Assembly: GCF_000949455.1 (NCBI RefSeq)
Contig: NZ_JXXK01000003.1
Span: forward strand, 110,196-174,195
Direction of reading: 5' to 3'
DNA: 64,000 nucleotides
Source of the DNA: Ruthenibacterium lactatiformans
GTDB taxonomy: Bacteria > Bacillota > Clostridia > Oscillospirales > Ruminococcaceae
In this document: positions 24,820 through 33,627 of the stretch, one piece after another
How the letters are laid out: the number at the start of each line of letters is the position of its first letter
Numbering within the stretch: the stretch's first letter is position 1
Notes under the pieces: model-generated
Databases searched by the model: none
Told to the model about the DNA's origin: nothing
The model's input: the letters and a program-made list of their open reading frames with translations, nothing else
Program-made: the position numbers and the translations under genes

Positions 24820-26568
24820 ATGGAAACCGTACATATCAAGATCAATAACGTGCCCTACGAAGTCGCTGCCGGCTCTACTATCCTGGAAGCGGCCCACAGC
24901 GTGGGCATTGAGATTCCGACCCTGTGCTATCTGAAAGAGATCAACGAGATCGGTGCGTGCCGTATCTGCGTTGTGGAGGTCAAAGGCGCGCGCAGCCTGG
25001 TCACCGCGTGTGTGTACCCCGTCAATGAAGGCATGGAGATCGTGACAAACAGCGAAAAAGTGCAGGCGTCCCGCAAGACGAACCTGGAGCTGCTGCTTTC
25101 CACCCACGACCAGAACTGTCTGTCCTGCGTGCGCAGCACCGACTGTGAGCTGCAGAAGCTCTGCCGCGACTACGGCGTCAACGGCATGCGCTTCATCGGC
25201 AGCCGCGAGCGCTATACCATCGACGATTCCGCGCCGCATATGGTGCGCGACGACAATAAGTGCATCCTGTGCCGCCGCTGTGTGGCCGCCTGCAAGGCCA
25301 ACCAGGCCGTGGGTGTGATCGGCGCCAACGAGCGCGGCTTCTCCACGCACATCGGCTGCGCGTTTGAAGCGCCTTTGGGCGATTCCCCCTGCGTTTCCTG
25401 CGGCCAGTGCATCACCGTGTGTCCCACCGGCGCGCTGACGGAAAAAGACGACACCGCCAAGGTGTGGGCCGCGCTGCGCGACCCGTCCAAGCATGTTGTG
25501 GTGCAGCCCGCGCCCAGCGTGCGCGCCACCTTGGGCGAATGCTTCGGCATGCCCATCGGCACCAACGTGGAGGGCAAAATGGTCGCCGCGCTGCGCCGCC
25601 TGGGCTTTGACGGCGTGTTCGACACCGACACCGCGGCCGACTTCACCATCATGGAGGAGGCCACCGAGTTTGTTCAGCGCGTGAAAAACGGCGGCACACT
25701 GCCCCTGATCACAAGCTGCAGCCCGGGCTGGGTAAAATTCTGCGAAACCTATTATCCGGACATGATTCCCAACCTGTCCAGCTGCAAATCTCCGCAGCAG
25801 ATGTTCGGCGCGCTGACCAAGACCTACTATGCCGAAAAGATGGGCCTGGACCCCCACGACATCGTGTGTGTGTCCGTAATGCCCTGCACCGCGAAGAAGT
25901 TCGAGATCGGCCGCGACGACATGAGCGCAGCGGGCGACAATATCCCCGACGTGGATATCTCCATCACCACCCGTGAACTGGGCCGTATGATCGAGCGCGC
26001 GGGCATCAAGTTTACCGAGCTGCCCGACGAGGATTTCGACCCGGCGCTGGGCGAGAGCACCGGTGCGGCCACCATCTTCGGCGCTACCGGCGGCGTGATG
26101 GAAGCGGCCCTGCGCACGGCTGTGGAGCTTGTGACGGGCGAGACGCTGGAGAAAGTGGAATTTCACGACGTGCGCGGCACCGACGGCATCAAGGAGGCCA
26201 GCTACGATGTGGGTGGCCTGCACCTGAACGTGTGCGTGGCCAGCGGCCTCACCAACTGCGACGCAGTGCTGAAGGCTGTGCAGAGCGGCGAGAAGCACTA
26301 CGACTTCATCGAATTCATGGCATGCCCGGGCGGCTGTGTAAACGGCGGCGGCCAGCCCACGCAGCCGGCCAGTGTGCGCAACTTTACGGACCTGAAGGCC
26401 CTGCGCGCCGCAGCCCTGTACGGCGAGGATGACGCGAAGGCCATCCGCAAGAGCCACGAGAACCCGCTGCTCAAGAAAGTGTACGCCGAATATCTGGGCG
26501 AGCCGGGCGGCCACAAGGCGCATCATATCCTCCACACCTCCTATGTAGCACGCGAAAAATTGTATTAA
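24820..26568 (+). CDS. hydA: [FeFe] hydrogenase catalytic subunit, group A3-like
   Basis: 582 residues. N-terminal [2Fe-2S] (C36, C47, C50, C64), a His-Cys3 cluster (H96, C100, C103, C109), two [4Fe-4S] motifs (C148-C158, C191-C201), then the H-cluster domain with L1 TSCSPGW around C300, L2 MPCTAKK (C356) and L3 MACPGGCVNGGGQP (C502, C506). A small C-terminal subunit-like tail follows (KVYAEYLGEPGGHKAHHILH). It makes or uses hydrogen in the HydABC complex. In L1 one of the two adjacent cysteines of the textbook TSCCP is Ser. Confidence 0.94.
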   Translation: METVHIKINNVPYEVAAGSTILEAAHSVGIEIPTLCYLKEINEIGACRICVVEVKGARSLVTACVYPVNEGMEIVTNSEKVQASRKTNLELLLSTHDQNCLSCVRSTDCELQKLCRDYGVNGMRFIGSRERYTIDDSAPHMVRDDNKCILCRRCVAACKANQAVGVIGANERGFSTHIGCAFEAPLGDSPCVSCGQCITVCPTGALTEKDDTAKVWAALRDPSKHVVVQPAPSVRATLGECFGMPIGTNVEGKMVAALRRLGFDGVFDTDTAADFTIMEEATEFVQRVKNGGTLPLITSCSPGWVKFCETYYPDMIPNLSSCKSPQQMFGALTKTYYAEKMGLDPHDIVCVSVMPCTAKKFEIGRDDMSAAGDNIPDVDISITTRELGRMIERAGIKFTELPDEDFDPALGESTGAATIFGATGGVMEAALRTAVELVTGETLEKVEFHDVRGTDGIKEASYDVGGLHLNVCVASGLTNCDAVLKAVQSGEKHYDFIEFMACPGGCVNGGGQPTQPASVRNFTDLKALRAAALYGEDDAKAIRKSHENPLLKKVYAEYLGEPGGHKAHHILHTSYVAREKLY

Positions 26569-26581
26569 GCAAACGCCTGCG

Positions 26582-26615
26582 CCCGCGTGGAAATTTCCGC
26601 GCGGGTGTAATTTTT
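26582..26615 (+). terminator. Terminator of the hydrogenase operon
   Basis: A near-perfect inverted repeat CCCGCG-T-GGAAA / TTTCC-G-CGCGGG (26582-26605), followed by TGTAATTTTT. It lies 13 bases after the hydA stop. Confidence 0.75.
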
Positions 26616-26665
26616 CAATTTTTCCTCTCGTTGTACATACAATGAGCCGGAGGCATATCCTTTTT

Positions 26666-27415
26666 ATGGAAGGGAGCTTAGGGATAAAGCATTTTTTCCG
26701 CTTTTTTGCAGCAGCCGCCTGTACGGTGCTGCTCCTCGCGCTGTGCGCCTGCGCGCCAGACGGTACATCCTCCCCGGTATCCTCCTCCGCGACGGAAGGC
26801 GTTTTCTCTGAAAGCGCGGCGCAAAGTATTCCCGCCCCTGAAAGCGCATCGGGTGAGGGTGCACAGGCGCTTTCGCTTCTGCCCGCGGACGCGGCGAATA
26901 TCCAGCCGGATGCTGTGCCTGAATTTCTCACCGCAGACCAACAGGAGCTTTACCGCGCGGCCTATTATCTGTATTATCATTTTGATGTATCCAGTGGATT
27001 TGCTTTTGATACGATCGATGAAAACTCTCCCTTTATTGTCGGAGATACCGGACGGAGCTACTATCAAGATACCGGGTTTGCCAATTATTCCGCCTTTCGC
27101 ACAGCACTGGATTGCGTGTTTACGTCAAACTTTGCCGACAGCCTTATTGACAAATATCAAAACTATATCAAGGGCGATGACGGCCTGCTTTATTTCAGCT
27201 TTGGCGACCGGGGCGGCAATATTTTCTACAAAAGCAGCGAATTTTCACTAATCAGCGAGACGGCGGATGAAATCCGATTCCAGCTCATCGGCCATTATGA
27301 CGAGGCGGGGCCGGGCGGCTCCGCCAGCAGCAGCCCCTACACCGAGACCTGCGAGGTTAAGCTGGTAAACACCGAAAACGGCTGGCGCTTTGCCGGCTTT
27401 GCAATGGCCTATTGA
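26666..27415 (+). CDS. Hypothetical lipoprotein
   Basis: About 250 residues from the ATG at 26666, which follows CGGAGG by 12 bases; an upstream in-frame ATG at 26642 has no ribosome site. A lipoprotein signal ends in LLLALCAC, then a Ser/Pro/Ala-rich linker of about 50 residues and a single C-terminal domain (LTADQQELYRAAYYLYYHFD to NGWRFAGFAMAY) that looks like an alpha+beta fold of the NTF2 or DUF type. It would be anchored on the outer face of the membrane. No specific family recognised. Confidence 0.7.
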   Translation: MEGSLGIKHFFRFFAAAACTVLLLALCACAPDGTSSPVSSSATEGVFSESAAQSIPAPESASGEGAQALSLLPADAANIQPDAVPEFLTADQQELYRAAYYLYYHFDVSSGFAFDTIDENSPFIVGDTGRSYYQDTGFANYSAFRTALDCVFTSNFADSLIDKYQNYIKGDDGLLYFSFGDRGGNIFYKSSEFSLISETADEIRFQLIGHYDEAGPGGSASSSPYTETCEVKLVNTENGWRFAGFAMAY

Positions 27416-27443
27416 CAGGCGCAGCGAAAAGAGGAGGATGTAT

Positions 27444-28325
27444 ATGCGTACAGAGCGCGAAATGACGGCGCTCATTTTGGGCGTAGCCGAACGGGATTCG
27501 CGCGTACGCGCTGTTTTTATGAACGGCTCGCGCGCCAACCCCAACGCGCCCCGGGATATTTTTCAGGACTACGACATCGTGTATGTAGTGGAGGAAACCG
27601 CATCCTTCCGGGCGCAGCCGGGCTGGGTCGACGTGTTTGGGGAGCGGCTCGTCATGCAGACGCCCGACGAGATGGACCATGCGGCGGGACAGCCCACAGA
27701 TCTTGCGCGCTGTTATGGTTATCTGATGCAGTTCGCGGACGGAAACCGCATCGACCTCCGGCTGATGACGCTCTCCCGCGCGCTGGAAGAATGCCAAAGC
27801 GATTCCCAGACCATTGTTCTGCTGGACAAGGACGGCATTCTGCCGCCCCTGCCGCTGCCCTCGGACACGGCCTACCACATCCGCAGGCCGGACCAGACTG
27901 CGTTCGCGGGCTGCTGCAACGAGTTCTGGTGGACGCTTCCCTATGTGGCCAAGGGCCTGTGGCGCGGCCGCGTCACTTATGCGCTGGACACCCTGAATGC
28001 CTGCGTCCGGCCCCAGCTTCTGCACATGCTGTCCTGGCTGGCCGGCACGCGCACGGGCTTTGCCGTCAGCGCAGGCAAAAGCGGTGCGGACCTGCCCGCT
28101 TACCTGCCCGCCGGCTGTTGGGAGCGTTACCTTTCCACCTATGCGGACGCAGAACCCGGCCATGTGTGGGCCGCGGTATTTGCAGCGGCCCCCCTGTTTT
28201 TGGACGCGGCGCATCAGACTGCCGAGGCGCTGGCTCTCCCGGTCAACGAAGCGGAGGCCGAAGGAAGCCTGCGTTATCTGTACCGGGTGTGTGAGCTGCC
28301 CGCGGATGCTTCAGAAATTTTTTGA
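27444..28325 (+). CDS. ANT(6)-like aminoglycoside 6-adenylyltransferase family protein
   Basis: 293 residues from the ATG at 27444 (GAGGAGG six bases upstream). The nucleotidyltransferase core reads VFMNGSRANPNAPRDIFQDY-DIVYVV, the hallmark of AadK/AadE (ANT(6)) enzymes, followed by FADGNRIDLRLM with the third acidic residue and the family C-terminal helical domain (RGRVTYALDTLN). Family members adenylylate streptomycin, but chromosomal copies in Bacillota are often uncharacterised. It is close to full length with the catalytic acidic residues in place; whether it confers resistance is unknown. GC content looks like its neighbours, so no sign of recent transfer. Confidence 0.85.
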   Translation: MRTEREMTALILGVAERDSRVRAVFMNGSRANPNAPRDIFQDYDIVYVVEETASFRAQPGWVDVFGERLVMQTPDEMDHAAGQPTDLARCYGYLMQFADGNRIDLRLMTLSRALEECQSDSQTIVLLDKDGILPPLPLPSDTAYHIRRPDQTAFAGCCNEFWWTLPYVAKGLWRGRVTYALDTLNACVRPQLLHMLSWLAGTRTGFAVSAGKSGADLPAYLPAGCWERYLSTYADAEPGHVWAAVFAAAPLFLDAAHQTAEALALPVNEAEAEGSLRYLYRVCELPADASEIF

Positions 28326-28413
28326 GCAGCTGTTTCCACCGACCGCATCTGTTTTTATTCCGTTCAGAAAAGGCGCGGCTCTGAAAATGAACCGCTCCAG
28401 TAAAACCGTACAA

Positions 28414-28817
28414 TGGACAAAAGGCCCCCTAATGTAGGAAAATAAAGCTACATTAGGGGGTCTTACTATGTCCGGGAAAAGCGGAGTTGCAGCTCCACAG
28501 CGACCAGGGGTTCCAGTACACCTCGCAAGCATACTTCAACCTGACAAAATCTTATGGCATTACGCCCTCCATGTCAAGACGAGCAAACCCATATGATAAC
28601 GCTATGGCAGAAAAATTCTTTCCCATTCTCAAGACAGAGTGTATCTACCGCCATAAACCGGCCTCATTCTGCGAGGCCAATGAGATGATTGACCGCTACA
28701 TCAATTTTTACAACTACGAGCGCATCCAGTTAAAAACTGGAGTGGCGCCGCTCACGCTGCGCCACTCCGCTTAATACTTCATATTTCTCCCTACATAGAG
28801 GCCTTTTGGTGCTGTCC
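28414..28817 (+). mobile_element. Internally deleted IS3-family element with both ends
   Basis: Imperfect terminal inverted repeats bound it: TGGACAAAAGGCC (28414-28426) on the left and, read inverted, GGACAGCACCAAAAGGCC (28817-28800) on the right, each followed by a related TATGTAGG or TAATGTAGG. Just inside the left end is a perfect 13-bp hairpin CCCCCTAATGTAG/CTACATTAGGGGG (28425-28460). Between the ends only the last third of orfB remains; orfA and the start of orfB are gone, so the element cannot move by itself. Confidence 0.7.
28487..28774 (+). pseudogene. IS3-family transposase OrfB, C-terminal fragment
   Basis: About 95 codons. LHSDQGFQYTS carries the second Asp of the DDE triad and NPYDNAMAEKFFPILKTEC the Glu, followed by the family tail NFYNYERIQLKTGVAPL. 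The first Asp and the whole N-terminal part are missing. No start codon of its own is credible; the frame opens directly after the left-end hairpin, where an internal deletion joins. Confidence 0.88.
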
Positions 28818-28864
28818 GCACAATCTGGGGCGGTTTAAAATGAGCCGCACCTTTTCCGTTTTAT

Positions 28865-30277
28865 TTATGCCCTTTTCTTTTTGCCCCGGCCCAGCAGCTG
28901 CTGCACCGTGCTCCACAAATCACGGAAATTGATGGCTGCGATGAGCACCACAACCAGTGAACACCACACCGGCCAAAGTTTTACCTGCCACATCATCAGC
29001 GCCGATTCCAGCACCAGCAGGCCGAAGTTGCAGCACAGCTTTTCGGGTGCGAAATCCACGCGGATGAGCCCGCGCGTGTTCACTGCCCGCAGCAAAAACA
29101 CGACAAAATAGCTGACGAACGTGGCCAGCGCTGCGCCGTTGACGCCCCAGACGGGGATGAGTGTGAAGTTCAGCGCAACGTTGATGCCCGCGCCCACAGC
29201 CATGGTGGTGAACGAAAGCGTCGAGCGCTTTTCAACCATATAAATACTGTTTAAAAAATTGTCGAAGCTGGCAAATGCCGTTGCCATCGTCAAAAGCGGG
29301 ATGAATTTCCAGCCGATAAAATAGTCGTCGCGATAAATGGCCATAAAGGGCTGCGCCATCAGCACGATGCCCGCCGCCGCCAGAAAAATCAGGCTCTGGT
29401 AGGCGCTGAACACGCGGGAAAAAAACTGTTCGCGCTGTGAATCCGTTCCGTCTGTGAACGCAGAGATCTGCCACGCTTCGGTAAAAATAGTGGAAACGAT
29501 GGACAGGATGGTGGGCAGCTTATAACTGGCCCCCAGCACCGCCGTCCAGGAAGTGCCGTCCTCCAGCATGGCGGCCACGAAAAACTGGTCGCTGGCGTTG
29601 GTGATCCACCAGAAGATGGACGCAGGCACCAACGGCAGCGCATAGCGCAGCATTTTTTTCAGCAGCTTGGTATCAAAGCGCTTGAAATCCAGAAAACGCC
29701 AGGTCTTTGTCACTGCAAACAGGAACAGCGCACTGAGACCATCGGCGCAGATGATCGCAAGCAAATAGCCTGTGGGGCCCATATTCAGCACCCGCAGAAA
29801 CAGCACATAGAACCCGCATGTGGTTATGGTACACAGAATACCGTCAATGGCATACAGGCGGTTGAGCTGGCGTGCACGGCAGAACTGGCAGTTCAGCGTG
29901 CGCAGGCAGCTCACCAGCAGGTACACATACAACAGAGCAATATAGTCCCGGAACAGCGCAATACGGGACAGCAGCGGATACAACAGCAGCAGCAGTACGA
30001 ACCCCATACCAATGGATACAAGGCCGTTCATATAAATGGCGCTCTTGCGGATGCCCTTTTCCAACCCAAAACGGATAACGGCGTTGGCGATACCCAGGCT
30101 CACCAGCGGGATCAGCAGGCTGGCGCACTGGTTCAGCAGCTCCTTGATGCCGTTCATTTCCTGCGTTTCAAACCAGTAGCTGAACAGCGGAGCCATCACA
30201 AAGCTCAGCAGCTTGGACGAAAACGTACTGATTGCAAACAACATCGTGTTTGAAACAAGGCGCTTGTATTTATCCAT
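28865..30277 (-). CDS. Polysaccharide flippase (Wzx/MOP superfamily)
   Basis: 470 residues with about 14 hydrophobic segments, the usual number for MOP-superfamily lipid-linked sugar flippases. The N-terminus reads NTMLFAISTFSSKLLSFVMAPLFSYW-FET, typical of oligosaccharide flippases, and WGVNGAALATFVSYFVVFL lies in the C-terminal half. A basic cytoplasmic tail ends GRGKKKRA. It probably moves undecaprenyl-linked repeat units across the membrane. It stands alone, without glycosyltransferases or a polymerase nearby, so its sugar is unknown. Confidence 0.88.
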   Translation of the reverse strand: MDKYKRLVSNTMLFAISTFSSKLLSFVMAPLFSYWFETQEMNGIKELLNQCASLLIPLVSLGIANAVIRFGLEKGIRKSAIYMNGLVSIGMGFVLLLLLYPLLSRIALFRDYIALLYVYLLVSCLRTLNCQFCRARQLNRLYAIDGILCTITTCGFYVLFLRVLNMGPTGYLLAIICADGLSALFLFAVTKTWRFLDFKRFDTKLLKKMLRYALPLVPASIFWWITNASDQFFVAAMLEDGTSWTAVLGASYKLPTILSIVSTIFTEAWQISAFTDGTDSQREQFFSRVFSAYQSLIFLAAAGIVLMAQPFMAIYRDDYFIGWKFIPLLTMATAFASFDNFLNSIYMVEKRSTLSFTTMAVGAGINVALNFTLIPVWGVNGAALATFVSYFVVFLLRAVNTRGLIRVDFAPEKLCCNFGLLVLESALMMWQVKLWPVWCSLVVVLIAAINFRDLWSTVQQLLGRGKKKRA

Positions 30278-30404
30278 GCAGCACCTCCGGCTTCCGGAAA
30301 ATTTTTACTCTAACTATAATAGTATATCATATATCCTGCCATTTTAAAACCACGGCCCTGTGCCGGCAGAACCAAAACTGCGAACAAAGCGCCGTTTTTC
30401 CTTT

Positions 30405-31010
30405 TTAATATGTAGGCGGCGGTCCCTCCGGGCTTTCCATTCCGCCTTGCACAGACGGCGCCAGCAGCCTGCGGCGCGCCTTATAGTCCGGCATGTACCG
30501 CGCTACCACAGCCCAAAAAGCGGGGCTGTGGTCTGCCCGGACAAAATGTGCATATTCGTGCAGCACCACATATTCGACAGCCGCGCGAGGCTTTTCCGCC
30601 AGGCGCAGACTGAACGTGATCTGCCGTTTTGCCGGCACACACACGCCCCAGCGCGTTTTCATCTGCCGTACCTTCAGAACGGGGCGCTGCCCGTTCAGCA
30701 CCTGTGCAAACAACGGAAATACCGCATCGCTTACCTGTGTGAACAGAGCCAGCGCATCCTCCCTGGACACGGAACAGGGGCGCTGCTCTTCCTCGCCGCG
30801 CGCAAGAGCGCGCACGCGCGCCGCCTCGATCCATCGAGCCCGTCCGGCCACGAATGCATCCACCTGTGCCAGCGGCGCGCCCAGGGGCGCCGACACGGCA
30901 ACGCTTCCGTCAGCCCGCACGCGCAGGTTGATATTTTTGACCCGTTTTCGCTTAAACTCATACCGCACACCGCCTGCGGCGCGATACTGCGCGGGTTCTT
31001 TGTTTTTCAT
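30405..31010 (-). CDS. YgjP-like metallopeptidase domain protein (DUF45)
   Basis: 201 residues. The C-terminal half has the zinc motif VLHEYAHFVRADHSPAFW (HEXXH plus a downstream His) and MPDYKARRRLL, as in YgjP/SprT-like DUF45 proteins. The N-terminal half is a beta-rich region (NINLRVRADGSVAVSAPLGA). Cytoplasmic; physiological substrate unknown. In its 5' region the minus-strand message would contain two strong hairpins, 31078-31109 directly after a TATAAT and another (CCGCCGCCC/GGGCGGCGG, about 31038-31059) before the ribosome site. Confidence 0.88.
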   Translation of the reverse strand: MKNKEPAQYRAAGGVRYEFKRKRVKNINLRVRADGSVAVSAPLGAPLAQVDAFVAGRARWIEAARVRALARGEEEQRPCSVSREDALALFTQVSDAVFPLFAQVLNGQRPVLKVRQMKTRWGVCVPAKRQITFSLRLAEKPRAAVEYVVLHEYAHFVRADHSPAFWAVVARYMPDYKARRRLLAPSVQGGMESPEGPPPTY

Positions 31011-31077
31011 CCGGCCGGCTCCTCCTGCAGTTTCCCCGCCGCCGCCCGCAGGGGCGGCGGCTTTTTATGCTTCCGTG

Positions 31078-31116
31078 TTCCAGGGCCTTTGCGCACAAGA
31101 GCCCTGGAACATTATA
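31078..31116 (-). promoter_or_regulatory. -10 box followed directly by a 9-bp stem, upstream of the YgjP gene
   Basis: Minus strand TATAAT (31116-31111), then one base, then TTCCAGGGC (31109-31101) pairing with GCCCTGGAA (31086-31078). The geometry, a stem starting one to two bases after TATAAT, is the same as in the repeat array at 58960-59596. Confidence 0.5.
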
Positions 31117-31180
31117 CCCCCACACAAATGCAATTGGCAAATCCGCCAAAAATGCCGCGGAAATTTAGCATGGATTCTGC

Positions 31181-31210
31181 TTGACATGATACTATATCTA
31201 GTGCGATAAT
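31181..31210 (+). promoter_or_regulatory. nrdD promoter with NrdR box in the spacer
   Basis: TTGACA (31181-31186), 18-bp spacer, GATAAT (31205-31210). The spacer contains ATACTATATCTAGTGC (31189-31204), matching 13 of 16 positions of the NrdR-box consensus ACACWATATATWGTGT. A regulator bound there would block RNA polymerase directly. Only one convincing box was found; NrdR sites often occur in pairs. Confidence 0.75.
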
Positions 31211-31278
31211 TATACCCGGCATCAATATTTAGCGAGCATACCAAAGAGTGTGAGTGTGCGCGGAATCGGAGGAAAACC

Positions 31279-33558
31279 ATGATCAAAAGCATCATCAAGC
31301 GCGATGGACGCGTCGTTTTGTACGACGAAGGAAAGATCGCTTCGGCCATTTTGAAGGCCATGGAGGCAGCCCAGGAGGGCGACGCTTCACAGGCTGCGGC
31401 TGTCGCCAATGCAGTGGAAGCGGCTCTGGAGGAGCGTTGCGGCGCCCAGCCGCCCCAAATCGAGCAGATCCAGGACGAAGTGGAAAGCCAGCTGATGCAG
31501 ATGGGCTTCGACAACGCCGCCAAAAAATATATTTTGTACCGCGCGTCCCGCACCCGCGTGCGCGAGATGAACACCCGTTTGATGAAAGTGTTCGACGAGC
31601 TGACCCATGCCGACGCCACGGCCAGCGACATGAAGCGCAGCAACGCCAACATCGACGGCGACACGCCCATGGGCACCATGCTTCAGTACGGCAGCGAGGC
31701 AGCCAAGGACTATTATGACAAATACCTGCTGACACCCGAGCAGAGCCGGGCGCACCGGGAGGGCTGGATCCATATCCATGACTTTGATTTTTACGCCCTC
31801 ACCACCACCTGCTGCCAAATCGACCTGCTCAAGCTGTTCAAAGGCGGTTTCTCCACGGGCCACGGTTTTCTGCGCGAGCCCAACGACATCCAGAGTTATT
31901 CCGCCCTGGCATGTATCGCCATCCAGTCCAATCAGAACGACCAGCACGGCGGCCAGAGCATCGTAAACTTTGACTACGGCCTGGCGCCGGGCGTTGCCAA
32001 AACATACAAAAAGCAGTATGCCGTCAATATTTTCAAGAGTCTCGAGCTGCTGGCTCCCGAGGCGGGCGTGACGCTGCAGCAGGTGAAGGACACACTGCGC
32101 GCCATTGAGGCTGAACAGGGCCTGCGGCCCCAGCTCGCCACTGATATGGATTACCTGCGCGCCGAGACGGAAGCCCTCACTCCGCTCGTGGGCGGAGACA
32201 TTGCAAAAAAAGCCCAGGCATTCGCGCTGAAAGAGACGGAAAAGGAGACCGAAAAGGCTACCTATCAGGCCATGGAGGCGCTCATTCACAACCTGAATAC
32301 CATGCATTCCCGCGCCGGTGCGCAGACGCCGTTCTCGTCCATCAACTACGGCACAGACATCAGCCCCGAGGGCCGTATGGTGATGCGCAACGTACTGCTG
32401 GCCACGGACGCGGGCCTGGGCCACGGTGAAACGCCTATCTTCCCCATTCAGATCTTCCGCGTGAAGGAAGGCGTCAACTACAACCCCGGCGACCCCAACT
32501 ATGATTTGTTCCAGCTTTCCTGCAAGGTGAGCGCCAAGCGGCTGTTCCCCAACTTCAGCTTTATCGACAGCCCGTTCAACCTGCAGTATTACAAGCCCGG
32601 CCATCCTGAGACCGAGGTCTCGTACATGGGCTGCCGCACCCGTGTGATGGGCAACGTCTACGATCCCTCACAGGAGATTGCCAACGGCCGCGGCAATCTC
32701 AGCTTCACCTCCATCAACCTTCCGCGCCTGGCCATTGAGAGCCACGGCGATGAAGCGCTGTTCTATGAAAAGCTCAAGGATATGATGGAGCTTGTCATCG
32801 GCCAGCTGGACGATCGTTTCGCCATCCAGAGCAAAAAGCGCGTATACAACTTCCCGTTCCTGATGGGCCAGGGTGTCTGGCTGGACAGCGAAAAGCTGGG
32901 CCCCAGCGACGAGGTGGGCGAGGTACTCAAGCACGGAACATTGAGCATCGGCTTCATCGGCCTGGCCGAGACGCTGATCTCTCTGTACGGACACCACCAC
33001 GGCGAGAGCGACGCAATGCAGGAAAAAGGCCTTGCCATCGTCCAGTACATGCGCCGGTATCTGGATGCGCGCAGCGAACGCACCCATATGAACTACAGCT
33101 TGCTGGCCACCCCGGCGGAGGGTCTTTCCGGCCGTTTTGTACGCATGGACAAAAAGCGCTACGGGCTGATTCCCGGCGTGACGGACAAGGATTATTACAC
33201 CAATTCTTTCCACATCCCTGTGTACTACAATATCTCGGCCTATGAGAAGATCCGGAAGGAAGCGCCCTATCATGCACTGACCAACGCGGGCCATATCAGC
33301 TATGTGGAGCTGGACGGCGACACCGCCAACAACCTGGAAGCGTTCGAGAGTATCGTGCGCTGCATGCACGACTGCGGCATCGGCTACGGCAGCATCAATC
33401 ACCCGGTGGACCGCGACCCCATCTGCGGGTATGTGGGCGTCATCGGGGAGGTATGTCCCCGCTGCGGCCGCCGCGAGGGCGAGGCCGTTTCTCCCGAACG
33501 CATCAAGGAGCTGCGCAAGCTGTATCCCGGCACCTTTACCTACTGCGGCTGCGAATGA
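31279..33558 (+). CDS. nrdD: Anaerobic ribonucleoside-triphosphate reductase, large chain lacking its glycyl-radical tail
   Basis: 759 residues. An N-terminal ATP cone (SIIKRDGRVVLYDEGKIASA, about residues 1-95) precedes the class III RNR barrel (HSRAGAQTPFSSINYGTDIS; FPIQIFRVKEGVNYNPGDP). The chain ends with a zinc-binding region, CGYVGVIGEVCPRCGRREGE and YCGCE, and then stops. In E. coli and T4 enzymes this region is followed by RR(V/T)xGYLG with the radical glycine; that segment is absent here and is encoded separately at 33628-33789. Reduces ribonucleoside triphosphates for anaerobic DNA synthesis. Confidence 0.93.
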   Translation: MIKSIIKRDGRVVLYDEGKIASAILKAMEAAQEGDASQAAAVANAVEAALEERCGAQPPQIEQIQDEVESQLMQMGFDNAAKKYILYRASRTRVREMNTRLMKVFDELTHADATASDMKRSNANIDGDTPMGTMLQYGSEAAKDYYDKYLLTPEQSRAHREGWIHIHDFDFYALTTTCCQIDLLKLFKGGFSTGHGFLREPNDIQSYSALACIAIQSNQNDQHGGQSIVNFDYGLAPGVAKTYKKQYAVNIFKSLELLAPEAGVTLQQVKDTLRAIEAEQGLRPQLATDMDYLRAETEALTPLVGGDIAKKAQAFALKETEKETEKATYQAMEALIHNLNTMHSRAGAQTPFSSINYGTDISPEGRMVMRNVLLATDAGLGHGETPIFPIQIFRVKEGVNYNPGDPNYDLFQLSCKVSAKRLFPNFSFIDSPFNLQYYKPGHPETEVSYMGCRTRVMGNVYDPSQEIANGRGNLSFTSINLPRLAIESHGDEALFYEKLKDMMELVIGQLDDRFAIQSKKRVYNFPFLMGQGVWLDSEKLGPSDEVGEVLKHGTLSIGFIGLAETLISLYGHHHGESDAMQEKGLAIVQYMRRYLDARSERTHMNYSLLATPAEGLSGRFVRMDKKRYGLIPGVTDKDYYTNSFHIPVYYNISAYEKIRKEAPYHALTNAGHISYVELDGDTANNLEAFESIVRCMHDCGIGYGSINHPVDRDPICGYVGVIGEVCPRCGRREGEAVSPERIKELRKLYPGTFTYCGCE

Positions 33559-33627
33559 TCTCATCCGCGCCGAAGCAATAGCACAATTTTTCAACATCTT
33601 TTCGTCTTTTGAAGGAGGACTTGACTT

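Noticed and set aside
22636..26931. A 1431-codon open frame on the minus strand opposite the hydrogenase genes
   Set aside because: It is antisense to four clearly recognised genes. Long antisense frames arise from the GC-rich third positions of real genes; it has no ribosome site and no recognisable domain.
31036..31065. A plus-strand terminator (CCGCCGCCC/GGGCGGCGG followed by CTTTTT)
   Set aside because: No plus-strand transcript ends here; it lies in the leader of the minus-strand YgjP gene and is better read as a leader hairpin.
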